Assembly: GCA_964604675.1 (NCBI GenBank)
Contig: CAZSAT010000098.1
Coordinates: 1-25,627 of the forward strand
Direction of reading: 5' to 3'
Length of the DNA stretch: 25,627 nt
Origin: CAZSAT01 sp964604675
GTDB taxonomy: Bacteria; Myxococcota_A; UBA796; CAJQPC01
Within the stretch, counting starts at the first letter, position 1, and the number at the start of each line of letters is the position of its first letter. Shown piece after piece: positions 1-7,531 of this stretch. Made by a program: the position numbers and the translations under genes. The notes beneath the pieces are model-generated. The model saw only the letters and a program-made list of their open reading frames with translations, was not told the DNA's origin and did no database searches.

Positions 1-1
1 T

Positions 2-907
2 CGCACGCAGGGCGATCGGGTCTGGCTGGTGGGCGACGACGTGTTGATCGGGCTCCGTCCAGGCCGAGCGGAGCGTGTGGAGCACCCGCTCCACGGCGCG
101 CTGGACGGACGCACGGTCACCGCGATCCACGAAGACGACCGCGGCGTGGTCTGGCTCGGGGTGCAGCCGGAGCATGCCGGGCGACCCGGGCTCCTCCGGG
201 TCGCCGATGGCCGTGCGGCGCTGCACGGGCCCGCGGGCGCCCTCTGGGTCAAGCGCATCGCCTCGATCGACGGCCGGCTGTGGGTCACCCATGTCGGCGG
301 CGTGAGTGTGTACGAGCCCGCGGACGACAGCTGGTCGCACTTCGACGAGGTGCTCGACGTGAGCGGTGTCTACGCGGTGGGCGGTCAGCTCATCGCCACC
401 CGGGACCGCCGGGCGCCCCTGGTCTTCGATGGGGATCGCTGGCGGGACGCGGAGCAGTCGGCGCTCGGAAGCCACCTCGTAGCCCTCGAGCGCGGCGTGG
501 CGCTCGCGCCCGCTGGCGTGGCGGCGCTGCGCACGCCGACCTCGTGGCAAGGCCTTGCCAGCTCCGGCGTGCCGCTCGCGGAGGTCCGGCTCGACGCTCT
601 CGTCCTCGTCGACGGCCGTCAGGTTCCCGCGGACCTGCACTTGAAGCCCACGGTCGCCGAGGCGTTGCCCGAGGCGCTCCCGGACGGGCTGGCGACGGCG
701 TCCGACGGTCCGCTGTGGTGGCGCGTCGACGAAGACGGCACCTTGTGGCGGCTCGACACCCGGCGTGACGAGGCTGCGCGGGAGGTGGCCTCGATCGAGG
801 GTGCAGAGGACCTTGTCGTGGACGGTCGCGGCGTGGTGTACGTGCTCGCCGATGACCGCGTGTACGACGTCGATGGTCGCGACAGGCGGCTGACGCGAAG
901 CCGATGA
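2..907 (+). CDS. Beta-propeller (two-component-regulator-propeller-like) protein, 5' end missing
   Basis: The reading frame is open from the first bases of the window, so the true start lies upstream; the GTG at 29 is internal because in-frame residues RTQGDRVWLVG precede it and continue the fold. The protein shows repeated short beta-blade signatures of the type VWLGV...GLLRV, RLWVTHVGGVSVYEP and LWRLDT, spaced about 40 residues apart, as in ligand-sensing Reg_prop or PQQ-like propellers. No catalytic motif is visible, and the visible part holds about 300 residues ending in RSR. Such domains usually act as binding or scaffold modules, often outside the cytoplasm. A second protein of this style lies at 13557-15137. 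The next gene starts 49 bases downstream. Family assignment is by repeat texture only. Confidence 0.7.
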   Translation, partial: RTQGDRVWLVGDDVLIGLRPGRAERVEHPLHGALDGRTVTAIHEDDRGVVWLGVQPEHAGRPGLLRVADGRAALHGPAGALWVKRIASIDGRLWVTHVGGVSVYEPADDSWSHFDEVLDVSGVYAVGGQLIATRDRRAPLVFDGDRWRDAEQSALGSHLVALERGVALAPAGVAALRTPTSWQGLASSGVPLAEVRLDALVLVDGRQVPADLHLKPTVAEALPEALPDGLATASDGPLWWRVDEDGTLWRLDTRRDEAAREVASIEGAEDLVVDGRGVVYVLADDRVYDVDGRDRRLTRSR

Positions 908-956
908 CCACGGCGTGGTAGCCTGAACGGGCCCATCGAAAGGAGCGAAGGTCTGC

Positions 957-2228
957 ATGATCTTCGGTGTCTACTACACAGACTTCTTCCTCTACTTCCG
1001 CATGGGGGTGCTCGCCGTCCTTGCCGTGGCGGTGGCCTACTGGATCTACCGGAACCGGGTGCGGGTGACCACGACCAAGCTCCGGGTCCACACGCCGGAC
1101 GTCTCGAAGGAAGAACAGGCTCGCATCCTGACCCGGTACGAGAAGCGCATGGCGCCTCTTCCCACCGCACTGGAGACCAGGCAGCTCGGTGCGGTCGATC
1201 TCTCGACCGACGAGGTCGACGCCGCCTTCGAGGGTGAGTTCGCCAGCGAGGACGACCAGGAGGACGACGCTCTCGAAGAGGATGACGCCACCGAGGACAC
1301 CGTGGCGGCGCTGTTGCGCCTGCGACTGTCGGAGGCGCGGACCTACGCCGCACCCCGGGCCGACGAAGAGCTTCCGGACGAGGAGCTCGAGTTCACGGTG
1401 GACGACCAGGAGCACCCCGAACAGGCGGTGCCGTCCACGCCGAAGCCCCCGGTGGACCACTGGAAGAAGCGCCTGCTCGACGCGCCGGTGAAGCTCAACG
1501 TGCGCTGCCTGGACCTTCACCACTGCGACATCCTGGTGGACAACCGTCGCCTCTTGGAGCTGCGTGGCGAGAGGGAGAAGGCCTGCCTCGTGCCCGCTGG
1601 CGAGATCCTGTTGGAGCTGGCTCAGCCAGGGGAGTTGACGGGGTACGTCGGGGCGCGGATCGACACGGGCTCGGCGCTGGAGATCCAGGTGGGGGTGGCC
1701 GATGGCGAGGCCATCAGCTTCTACAACCACAAGGGCAAGTGGACGGTGCTCGGCCAGAGCAAGCTGAGCGCGGCGGCCGTGGTGGTCGGCGACGACGACA
1801 CGGTGGACGAGCCGTGGGCAGAGCCGGCCCGCGCCAGGCCGCCGCGTCCGTCGCGAGGCGACCGAGAGCGTGGGCCCGCCGCCGTGCCGCTGACCGATGG
1901 GCTCCCCGCGTTCCCGGACTTCGACGATCTGGACGAACGGAGCCGGGCGGTCGCCACCGTGCGGCTGACCGTCATCTCGAGCGACGGGGAGTGGGCCGAC
2001 GTGTTGGCCGACGGCGAGCCCGTCGCCGCGCTCAAGGCCGACAAGATGGTGCAGGCCGAGGTCCCCGAGGGGCGGCCGCTCATCGAGGTGAGGGCCTTCA
2101 TGGAGCTGCGCGCCTACGCGGCTGCGGTCGTCGACACGCAGGGCTGCAGCCACGTGACGATCCACCTGACCGAAGGCAAGCCCTTCACGGTCGAGGGTGC
2201 TCGGAACGTGACCTTCCAGTCCACCTGA
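957..2228 (+). CDS. Membrane-anchored protein with two PEGA-like beta repeats
   Basis: This 423-residue protein starts at ATG 957, with an AGGAG Shine-Dalgarno at 941-945. Residues about 14-31 (MGVLAVLAVAVAYWIY) form one transmembrane helix followed by basic residues, predicting a single-pass anchor. An acidic low-complexity segment follows (about 83-160, rich in D and E). Two similar beta-rich segments come next, about 178-265 (DILVDNRRLLEL...VPAGEILLELAQP) and 332-423 (ADVLADGEPVAALK...VPEGRPLIEVRAF). Each fits the PEGA pattern of a short ligand loop, then VP.G...L.V. PEGA domains are usually extracytoplasmic structural modules, but with this N-terminal anchor and basic flank the topology is not certain. 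The stop codon is coupled to the next gene by TGATG. No enzyme motif is seen and the function is unknown. Confidence 0.75.
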   Translation: MIFGVYYTDFFLYFRMGVLAVLAVAVAYWIYRNRVRVTTTKLRVHTPDVSKEEQARILTRYEKRMAPLPTALETRQLGAVDLSTDEVDAAFEGEFASEDDQEDDALEEDDATEDTVAALLRLRLSEARTYAAPRADEELPDEELEFTVDDQEHPEQAVPSTPKPPVDHWKKRLLDAPVKLNVRCLDLHHCDILVDNRRLLELRGEREKACLVPAGEILLELAQPGELTGYVGARIDTGSALEIQVGVADGEAISFYNHKGKWTVLGQSKLSAAAVVVGDDDTVDEPWAEPARARPPRPSRGDRERGPAAVPLTDGLPAFPDFDDLDERSRAVATVRLTVISSDGEWADVLADGEPVAALKADKMVQAEVPEGRPLIEVRAFMELRAYAAAVVDTQGCSHVTIHLTEGKPFTVEGARNVTFQST

Positions 2229-2821
2229 TGCGCACCCTCGTCGTGGGCGACGTCCACGGCTGCAGTGGCGAGTTGGATGCCCTCGTCGCACTCGCCAAGC
2301 CGGATGCCGTGGTGTTGGTCGGGGATCTGTTCACGAAGGGGCCGGACCCAAGGGGTGTCTGGGAGCGCATCGAGGCGTGGGACGCGCGCGCCGTGCTCGG
2401 CAACCACGACGCCGCAGTGCTCGAGCGTTGGGATCACTGGCGCGGGAGCCTGCCGAAGAGGTGTCGGTCGTGGCTCTCGTCCCTCCCCATCTGGCGGGAG
2501 GAGGCTGGGGTGCTGGTCGTGCACGCGGGGGTGCATCCACGGTTGGGCCGAGCGGGCACCACACGCCAGATGGCGACGACCATGCGGCGCTTTCCGGAGC
2601 CGGATGGACCGCCCTGGTACGACGCAGGCTGGGCCGGCCCGCTCTGCGTGGTGTTCGGGCACGATGCCCGGCGAGGCCGCGTGCGGCGGGAGATCGACGG
2701 GCGCCCGGTGGCCGTCGGGCTCGACTCGGGCTGCGTGTACGGCGGTGAGCTGTCGGGGTGGGTCCCGGAGACCGACGAGAGCTTTGCCGTGCCCGCGCTG
2801 CGAGTCCACCAGGCGGTCTGA
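2228..2821 (+). CDS. Calcineurin-like metallophosphoesterase (PPP / ApaH-type)
   Basis: The start ATG at 2228 shares one base with the stop of the preceding gene (TGATG), indicating translational coupling. The 197-residue product carries the full metallophosphatase motif set: GDVHG (residues 7-11), GDLFTKGPDP (32-41), GNHD (58-61), VHAGVHP (98-104) and FGHDA (143-147). These residues bind the two active-site metals in bacterial PPP-type protein phosphatases and symmetrical Ap4A hydrolases. The second motif has FTKGPDP where the family usually has VDRGPDS, so the DRG arginine is replaced by lysine. The substrate (phosphoprotein or dinucleoside polyphosphate) cannot be decided from sequence. 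There is no signal peptide. The gene ends one base before the convergent GMC oxidoreductase gene. Confidence 0.9.
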   Translation: MRTLVVGDVHGCSGELDALVALAKPDAVVLVGDLFTKGPDPRGVWERIEAWDARAVLGNHDAAVLERWDHWRGSLPKRCRSWLSSLPIWREEAGVLVVHAGVHPRLGRAGTTRQMATTMRRFPEPDGPPWYDAGWAGPLCVVFGHDARRGRVRREIDGRPVAVGLDSGCVYGGELSGWVPETDESFAVPALRVHQAV

Positions 2822-2822
2822 G

Positions 2823-4322
2823 TCAGATGGCCGCTGCCAGCTCGGAGCCCACCAGCCGCCCCAGGGCGTAGATGGTGAGCTGCGGCGGCCCGCCGGTCGA
2901 GCTCGGCATGAGGCTGCCGTCTGCCACCCAGAGCCGCTTCGCGCCGTGGTAGCGACCGCTGGGGTCGACGGCCCCGAGGCGTGGGTCTCCCGCCATGCGG
3001 AGCCCTCCCATGGGATGCGCGGCTGCCAGGGCTGGATCGAGCCGCCGGCTCCGCACGGTGCGCAGGGTGTCGGCCTCGGCCAGCGTGCGCACGACCAGCG
3101 GCCTCGCGGTGGGTGCCACCACGCGCTGGGCGCCCGCGGCCAGCAGGAGCTTCGCGGCATGGGCCATGCCGCGCGACACCGACGCGAGGTCCGCGTTGCC
3201 GAGCCGGTAGTGGATCCTCGGCGTGCCGTCGCGTCGGGCGCTGACCCTTCCCGAGCTGTGGTCGTGCAGCATCGCGACACAGGCCGCCATGCGCGGGTAG
3301 TGCGCCATGAGGCCGCTGTGCTCGGCTCCGAAGCCGGGGACCATGGCGGCGGCTGCGACGGGGTGGCCGAAGGCCGGCACCAGCCAGACGTTCCGCTCGG
3401 GGTCGGTCGGGTGCAGGTGCTCGGTGCACTCCCACGACTGGGGGATTCCCTCCCAGGCGCGAACCTGGCTCGTCATCACGCCGCCCACGGTGACCGCGGG
3501 GTGCAGGTGCAGCCCCTCCCCGGCCTGGTGGTGGCGGTCGCGCAGCCCGGAGGCCAGGACGAGCGCGGCGCTGCCCGTGGCCGAGGCGGCCAGCACGACA
3601 TGCTTCGCTCGCACCTGGACGCGGTGCCCCTCGGCGCTCCGCCCGTCGACGCCCGTCGCCGCTCCGAGGCGGTGTCGGATGCGCTCGACGCGCACGTTGC
3701 TGAGCACGCGTGCGCCGTGGTCGACCGCGCGTGGCAGCAGCACCTTGGCGGCGTTCTGCTTGGCGTCGTAGGCGCAGCCGAGGAAGCAGTAGCCCGACCC
3801 GAGGCAGCCCTGGCGGTTGTGCTGCAGCGGCCCGTTGGACCACCCGAGCTTCTGGGCCCCGCGCCGGAACACCTGGTTGTGCTCCGAGTGACGCGCGTCC
3901 GGCACCACGTGCACCCCGAGGTCCTGCTCGACCGCTCGGTAGTGCTCCTCGAGCCGGTCGGCGAGGCCCGGGAGTCGCTGGATCACGGCCCACCTCGCCA
4001 CCAGCGTCTCCGACACCCGCTTGCAGAGGTTCAGGTTGTGGAGCGTGCTGCCCCCGACACCCTTGCCCTGCAGCACGGTGATGGCGGCGTCCACCGTGGC
4101 GCGTCCTCCGCCCTCCTGGAACAGGCGGGGAATCATCTCCTCCTCGCGCTGCGTGAAGCTTGCCGGGAGCTCACGCTCGCCGAGCTCGAGGACCAGCACC
4201 CCCACACCGGCCAGGGCGAGACGATCGGCGCACGCGGCCCCGCCGGCCCCGCTGCCCACCACCACCACGTCGGCGTCGAGCGAGAGCGGGCCTTCGCAGC
4301 GCTCGAACCCGGGCTCGGTCAT
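2823..4322 (-). CDS. GMC-family FAD-dependent oxidoreductase (large dehydrogenase subunit)
   Basis: The chosen start ATG at 4322 overlaps the stop of the upstream small-subunit gene in an ATGA junction, giving 499 residues; a longer frame upstream is low-complexity shadow. The FAD-binding Rossmann motif VVVVGSGAGG lies at residues 19-28, with the ribose-binding glutamate near 46. A GMC signature GKGVGGSTLHN follows. The catalytic C-terminal part contains AHPMGG with the presumed active-site His436 and ends with STGGPPQLTIYALG, the usual GMC terminal motif. The family oxidises alcohols, sugars or sterols. There is no signal peptide, so export probably depends on the Tat-signal partner at 4319-4777, as in gluconate, sorbitol or fructose dehydrogenase complexes. 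I see no cytochrome c subunit in the window. The substrate is unknown. Confidence 0.9.
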   Translation of the reverse strand: MTEPGFERCEGPLSLDADVVVVGSGAGGAACADRLALAGVGVLVLELGERELPASFTQREEEMIPRLFQEGGGRATVDAAITVLQGKGVGGSTLHNLNLCKRVSETLVARWAVIQRLPGLADRLEEHYRAVEQDLGVHVVPDARHSEHNQVFRRGAQKLGWSNGPLQHNRQGCLGSGYCFLGCAYDAKQNAAKVLLPRAVDHGARVLSNVRVERIRHRLGAATGVDGRSAEGHRVQVRAKHVVLAASATGSAALVLASGLRDRHHQAGEGLHLHPAVTVGGVMTSQVRAWEGIPQSWECTEHLHPTDPERNVWLVPAFGHPVAAAAMVPGFGAEHSGLMAHYPRMAACVAMLHDHSSGRVSARRDGTPRIHYRLGNADLASVSRGMAHAAKLLLAAGAQRVVAPTARPLVVRTLAEADTLRTVRSRRLDPALAAAHPMGGLRMAGDPRLGAVDPSGRYHGAKRLWVADGSLMPSSTGGPPQLTIYALGRLVGSELAAAI

Positions 4323-4777
4323 CGGTCGAGCAGGGGGCCGGGGTAGGTCAGGGCCGTCCAGGTGCTCGGCTGCTGGTAGTGGCCCATCGCGCCGAGCTGT
4401 TTGAGCGCATGCAAGAGCACGCGGCCGGGGTACGGGCCCTCCGCCAGGTCGAGCAACCAAGCGTCCTGCTCCGCGGCTGCGAGCGTGCTGAACCGCGATC
4501 CGAAGCGCCCCAACGCGCCGAACTCCAAGGCCCGCAACAGGCCCCGCACCTGCAGGCGCGTGACCGGTGCCAGGCCGTCCACGAGCTCGAGCGTGAGGTC
4601 CACCGCGTGGGTCTGCGACGGCACGGGCGCGGTCATCTCGCCCGGGTCGAACAGGCGGTCGAGCAGAGCGGTGAGCACGGCCCGCTCGTCCAGACCGACG
4701 ACGGGCGCCGTCCCCAGCACGAGGCTGGTGACGGCGCCCGCCAATCCCAGCTGGAAGAGCCTACGGCGCGTCCACAC
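4319..4777 (-). CDS. Tat-signal small subunit, gluconate 2-dehydrogenase subunit 3-like
   Basis: This 152-residue protein starts at GTG 4777 and begins MWTRRRLFQLGLAGAVTSLVLG, a clear twin-arginine signal (TRRRLF followed by a hydrophobic stretch). The rest is helical, with an ERAVLTALLDRLFDP segment typical of gluconate 2-dehydrogenase subunit 3 proteins, which start their mature part with a similar LxALxDxLxP helix. Length also suits that family. Its last four bases overlap the start of the GMC gene, so the two should be made together as a complex. The known role of this subunit type is to carry the folded flavoprotein across the membrane by Tat hitchhiking. It starts 17 bases after the small secreted protein gene. 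The family call rests on signal, length and partner more than on detailed homology. Confidence 0.75.
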   Translation of the reverse strand: MWTRRRLFQLGLAGAVTSLVLGTAPVVGLDERAVLTALLDRLFDPGEMTAPVPSQTHAVDLTLELVDGLAPVTRLQVRGLLRALEFGALGRFGSRFSTLAAAEQDAWLLDLAEGPYPGRVLLHALKQLGAMGHYQQPSTWTALTYPGPLLDR

Positions 4778-4794
4778 TGGGCAGAGCTCGACGA

Positions 4795-5469
4795 TCAGCC
4801 GCCGAAGGTGGTCTTGACCGTGTCGACGAACGCGGTGAGCTCACCGGTGACCGAGGTCACGCGGTCCGGCGTGGTGCCGATCGCCTTCACGTTGTTCTTG
4901 ACGGTCTTGCCCACGCCGAGGAGGTCCTTGGCGGCGAGGCCGTTGGACTCCAGGATGTCGGCGTTGAGCTGACCGGGGAGCGCCTTGGCGGACTCGACGA
5001 CCTGCTTGGACTGGTCGGGGAGGGTGGCCAGGCTGGCGGCGACCTCGAGCACGTTGCCCACGGCGGTGTTCACGGCCTCGATGGCGGCGGTCACCTCGGC
5101 CGGAGCGGCGTCGGTGGCGGACAGCTTCGGGGTGGTGCCGTCGAGCGTCATGGAGATGGCGTCTCCGCCGAGCTCCTTGAGGTTCGTGAGCGCATCGGCG
5201 AGCGTGGCGCCCGGGTCGAGGCCCAGGGCCGTGGCGATGCCGGTGTTGGCCTCGGCCAGCTTGGTCTGCGCGTCGGTCAGCGTGTCGTGGATGCCACGAG
5301 CCTCGTTGAACACCGTGTCGAACTCGGCGACGCCGCAGTCCTCGATGTCGACGGTCTCGGTCGCCTGCTCGGCGCTGTCGTCGCTCTTCTTCCGCTTGGC
5401 GTCAGCGGTACCGGGGAGGACGAGGGCGGAGGCGAGCACGCCGGCCGCCAGGAGCTTCCAGAAGTTCAT
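4795..5469 (-). CDS. Small secreted helical protein, unknown function
   Basis: I do not recognise this 224-residue protein. It starts at ATG 5469 behind a GAGGATCC Shine-Dalgarno. Residues 1-24 (MNFWKLLAAGVLASALVLPGTADA) form a standard Sec signal peptide with a likely cut after ADA, leaving a mature N-terminus KRKKSDD. The mature part is alanine- and threonine-rich with heptad-like helices (for example AQTKLAEANTGIATAL and AIEAVNTAVGNVLEVAASL), a single cysteine near residue 45 and no enzyme motif. It looks like a periplasmic, mostly alpha-helical, possibly coiled-coil protein. It lies between the methionine-related fusion gene (33 bases upstream) and the Tat/GMC pair (17 bases downstream), so it could be co-transcribed with both, but a functional link is not evident. 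Confidence 0.75.
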   Translation of the reverse strand: MNFWKLLAAGVLASALVLPGTADAKRKKSDDSAEQATETVDIEDCGVAEFDTVFNEARGIHDTLTDAQTKLAEANTGIATALGLDPGATLADALTNLKELGGDAISMTLDGTTPKLSATDAAPAEVTAAIEAVNTAVGNVLEVAASLATLPDQSKQVVESAKALPGQLNADILESNGLAAKDLLGVGKTVKNNVKAIGTTPDRVTSVTGELTAFVDTVKTTFGG

Positions 5470-5502
5470 GAGAATGGATCCTCGTGTTGGGGACCGGCTT
5501 GT

Positions 5503-7422
5503 CTACTGGGATGCTGCGGGCCTGTCAAGATCACCGGCAGGCGGCCATTCTCCGCGGTCTCCCAACACCTCGAGCACCTTGAGCACCGCCTTGTAGCTTC
5601 CGAAGGGCGGGTAGATGTAGGCGCCGTTCAAGCGCGGGTGGTCCTTGGCCTCCTTCAGCGCCTGCTGCGCGATGCGGATGCCGACCTGGCGCTGCTCCTT
5701 CCGGGTGGGCTTCGCCTTGAGCTCGTCTCGGATCGACTGGGGCACCTGCATGCCGGGAACCTCGTTGTGCAGGAACTCGGCGTTCTTGTACGAGGCCAGG
5801 GGCAAGACACCGATGAGGAAGGGCACCTTCGGGAAGGCGTCGGTGAGCTCCAGGAAGCGGAACAGCACCTCCGGATCGTAGACAGGCTGGCTGAAGAAGT
5901 ACTCCGCGCCGGCCTCGATCTTCTGGCCGAAGCGCTCCACCTCACGCTCGAGATCGGGGTGGGCGGGGTTGCAGCCAGCACCCACGAAGAAGCTGGTCTT
6001 GCCGCCCATCGGACGTCCGCTGAAGTCGAGCCCGCGGTTCATCATCTGGATGAAGCTGATCAGGCCGATGCTGTCGATGTCGAACACCGCCGTCGCGTTG
6101 GGGTAGCTGCCCATCTTCGGTGGGTCGCCGGTCACCGCCAGGATGTTGTGCATGCCGAGCGAATGCGCTCCCAGCAGGTCCATCTGCATGCCGAGCAGGT
6201 TCCGATCGCGGCAGCAGTAGTGGATGACGGCGTCCATGGTGCACCGTCGCCGCACGAGCTGGGCCAGTGCGCTGGGCCCCATCCGGGCGATGGCCCGGGG
6301 GCCGTCGGCGATGTTGATGATGTCGATCCCGTGCTCTTCCAGGAAGGCCGCGCCTTCGATCGACCGGCTGGGGTCCATGCCGCGCGGCGGGTCGAGCTCG
6401 ACCGAGATGGTGAAGCGGCCGGAGTACAGCTTCCGCGCGAACTCGCTGCGCTCCTTGAGCGGCGTGGGCTCGATGGTCTCACCGGCGTCGTTCTGAGCCG
6501 GCTCCGCGACCACCTCGACGTGGCGGATGGCCGGCACGACCGACCGCACGAAGGTGCGCATCTCCTTGAGCATGCCCGGCGTGGTGCCGCAGCAGCCTCC
6601 CAGCACGGTCACGCCCTTGTTCACGTAGCGCCGCGCGTACTCGGCCATGTACTCGGGCGCGGCCATGTAGAGGGTGCGGCCTTCGACCACCTGCGGCAGC
6701 CCGGCGTTGGGGTAGGCGACCAGCGGGAGATCCGTGACCTTCGCCATGCGCTCGATGACGTCGAGGACCGCCTTGGGGCCGTTGCTGCAGTTGCAGCCGA
6801 CCGCGTCGGCGCCCCAGGTGGTCACCGCCTTGGCGACCTTCTCCGGGCTCGCGCCCAGGACCTGGTCCTTCGAGCCCGTGTAGCTGTCGTAGGTGAAGCT
6901 CATGCACGCGATGATGGGCAGCTTCTTCGACACGCTCCGTACGGCACGGAACGCCTGCCAGAGCTCCTCCAGGCTGGTGAAGGTCTCCAGGAGGAAGCCG
7001 TGCACGCCCTCGCGGCTCAAGACCCGCGCGGTCTCCCGGAACGAGCGGTAGGCCTCGCCCGGGGACAGCCGTCCGACCGGCGTGAGCGTGGCACCCGTGG
7101 GTCCGATGCTGCCGAGCACGAAGGCCTTGTCGGCGGCGACCTCCTTGGCGAGGCGCACGCCCGCCGCCACGATCTCCTGGGCCCGGTCCTCGATGCCGAA
7201 GGGCTGGAGCCGGAAGCGGTTCGCGCCGAAGGTGTTGGTGGTCAACACGTCGGCGCCCGCCTTGAGGTAGTCGCTGTGGACCGCCTTCACCAGCTTGGGC
7301 GCCGAGAGGTTGAGCTCGTCGTAGCAGCGGTTGATGAAGACGCCGCGGGTGTAGATCTCGGTGCCCATCGCTCCGTCGAGGAAGAGCACGCGGTCCTTGA
7401 GCGCCGTTCTGAGGTCGGACAT
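5503..7422 (-). CDS. Bifunctional homocysteine S-methyltransferase / methylenetetrahydrofolate reductase
   Basis: This 639-residue fusion starts at ATG 7422 with GAGGACC upstream. The N-terminal half is a homocysteine methyltransferase barrel: FLDGAMGTEIYTRG at 14-27, then zinc ligands in GCNCSNG (Cys210 or Cys212) and GGCCGTTPGM (Cys277, Cys278), matching the three-cysteine zinc site of MetH. From about residue 336 (RFTISVELDPPRG, with Glu342 as the probable catalytic acid) the protein is a MetF-type reductase that makes 5-methyltetrahydrofolate using flavin. The order and length resemble the Bacillus YitJ type of about 612 residues. No folate-binding, cobalamin-binding or reactivation domain of MetH is present, so the methyl donor for the first half is uncertain. 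No SAM, SAH or cobalamin riboswitch is recognisable in the 109-base divergent leader. Confidence 0.93.
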   Translation of the reverse strand: MSDLRTALKDRVLFLDGAMGTEIYTRGVFINRCYDELNLSAPKLVKAVHSDYLKAGADVLTTNTFGANRFRLQPFGIEDRAQEIVAAGVRLAKEVAADKAFVLGSIGPTGATLTPVGRLSPGEAYRSFRETARVLSREGVHGFLLETFTSLEELWQAFRAVRSVSKKLPIIACMSFTYDSYTGSKDQVLGASPEKVAKAVTTWGADAVGCNCSNGPKAVLDVIERMAKVTDLPLVAYPNAGLPQVVEGRTLYMAAPEYMAEYARRYVNKGVTVLGGCCGTTPGMLKEMRTFVRSVVPAIRHVEVVAEPAQNDAGETIEPTPLKERSEFARKLYSGRFTISVELDPPRGMDPSRSIEGAAFLEEHGIDIINIADGPRAIARMGPSALAQLVRRRCTMDAVIHYCCRDRNLLGMQMDLLGAHSLGMHNILAVTGDPPKMGSYPNATAVFDIDSIGLISFIQMMNRGLDFSGRPMGGKTSFFVGAGCNPAHPDLEREVERFGQKIEAGAEYFFSQPVYDPEVLFRFLELTDAFPKVPFLIGVLPLASYKNAEFLHNEVPGMQVPQSIRDELKAKPTRKEQRQVGIRIAQQALKEAKDHPRLNGAYIYPPFGSYKAVLKVLEVLGDRGEWPPAGDLDRPAASQ

Positions 7423-7450
7423 GGGTCGTCGGGTCCTCGGGTGGAGACGG

Positions 7451-7511
7451 GGGAGCCGGTGGACCTTAGCCCCAAGTGTCGGCGTTGGCCGGTGCGGGTC
7501 GGGAGCCGGTG
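7451..7511. repeat. 11-bp direct repeat in a divergent promoter region
   Basis: The sequence GGGAGCCGGTG occurs at 7451-7461 and again at 7501-7511, spaced 50 bases start to start, about five helical turns. It lies in the 109-base gap between the divergent methionine-fusion and HD-domain genes, where any shared promoter must be. It could be a paired operator, or chance in GC-rich DNA. No convincing -10 or -35 boxes are seen. Confidence 0.25.
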
Positions 7512-7531
7512 CAAAGCGTTACGCCGCCGCC

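Noticed and set aside
390..2291. Long minus-strand open frame (633 codons) opposite the PEGA-like gene
   Set aside because: Its product is low-complexity Arg/Gly/His/Pro with no domain, while the opposite strand has ribosome sites, a membrane helix and coupled stops; it is a GC-bias shadow.
7423..7531. SAM, SAH or cobalamin riboswitch in front of the methionine-fusion gene
   Set aside because: No conserved riboswitch core is recognisable in the 109-base leader; only a short direct repeat is present.
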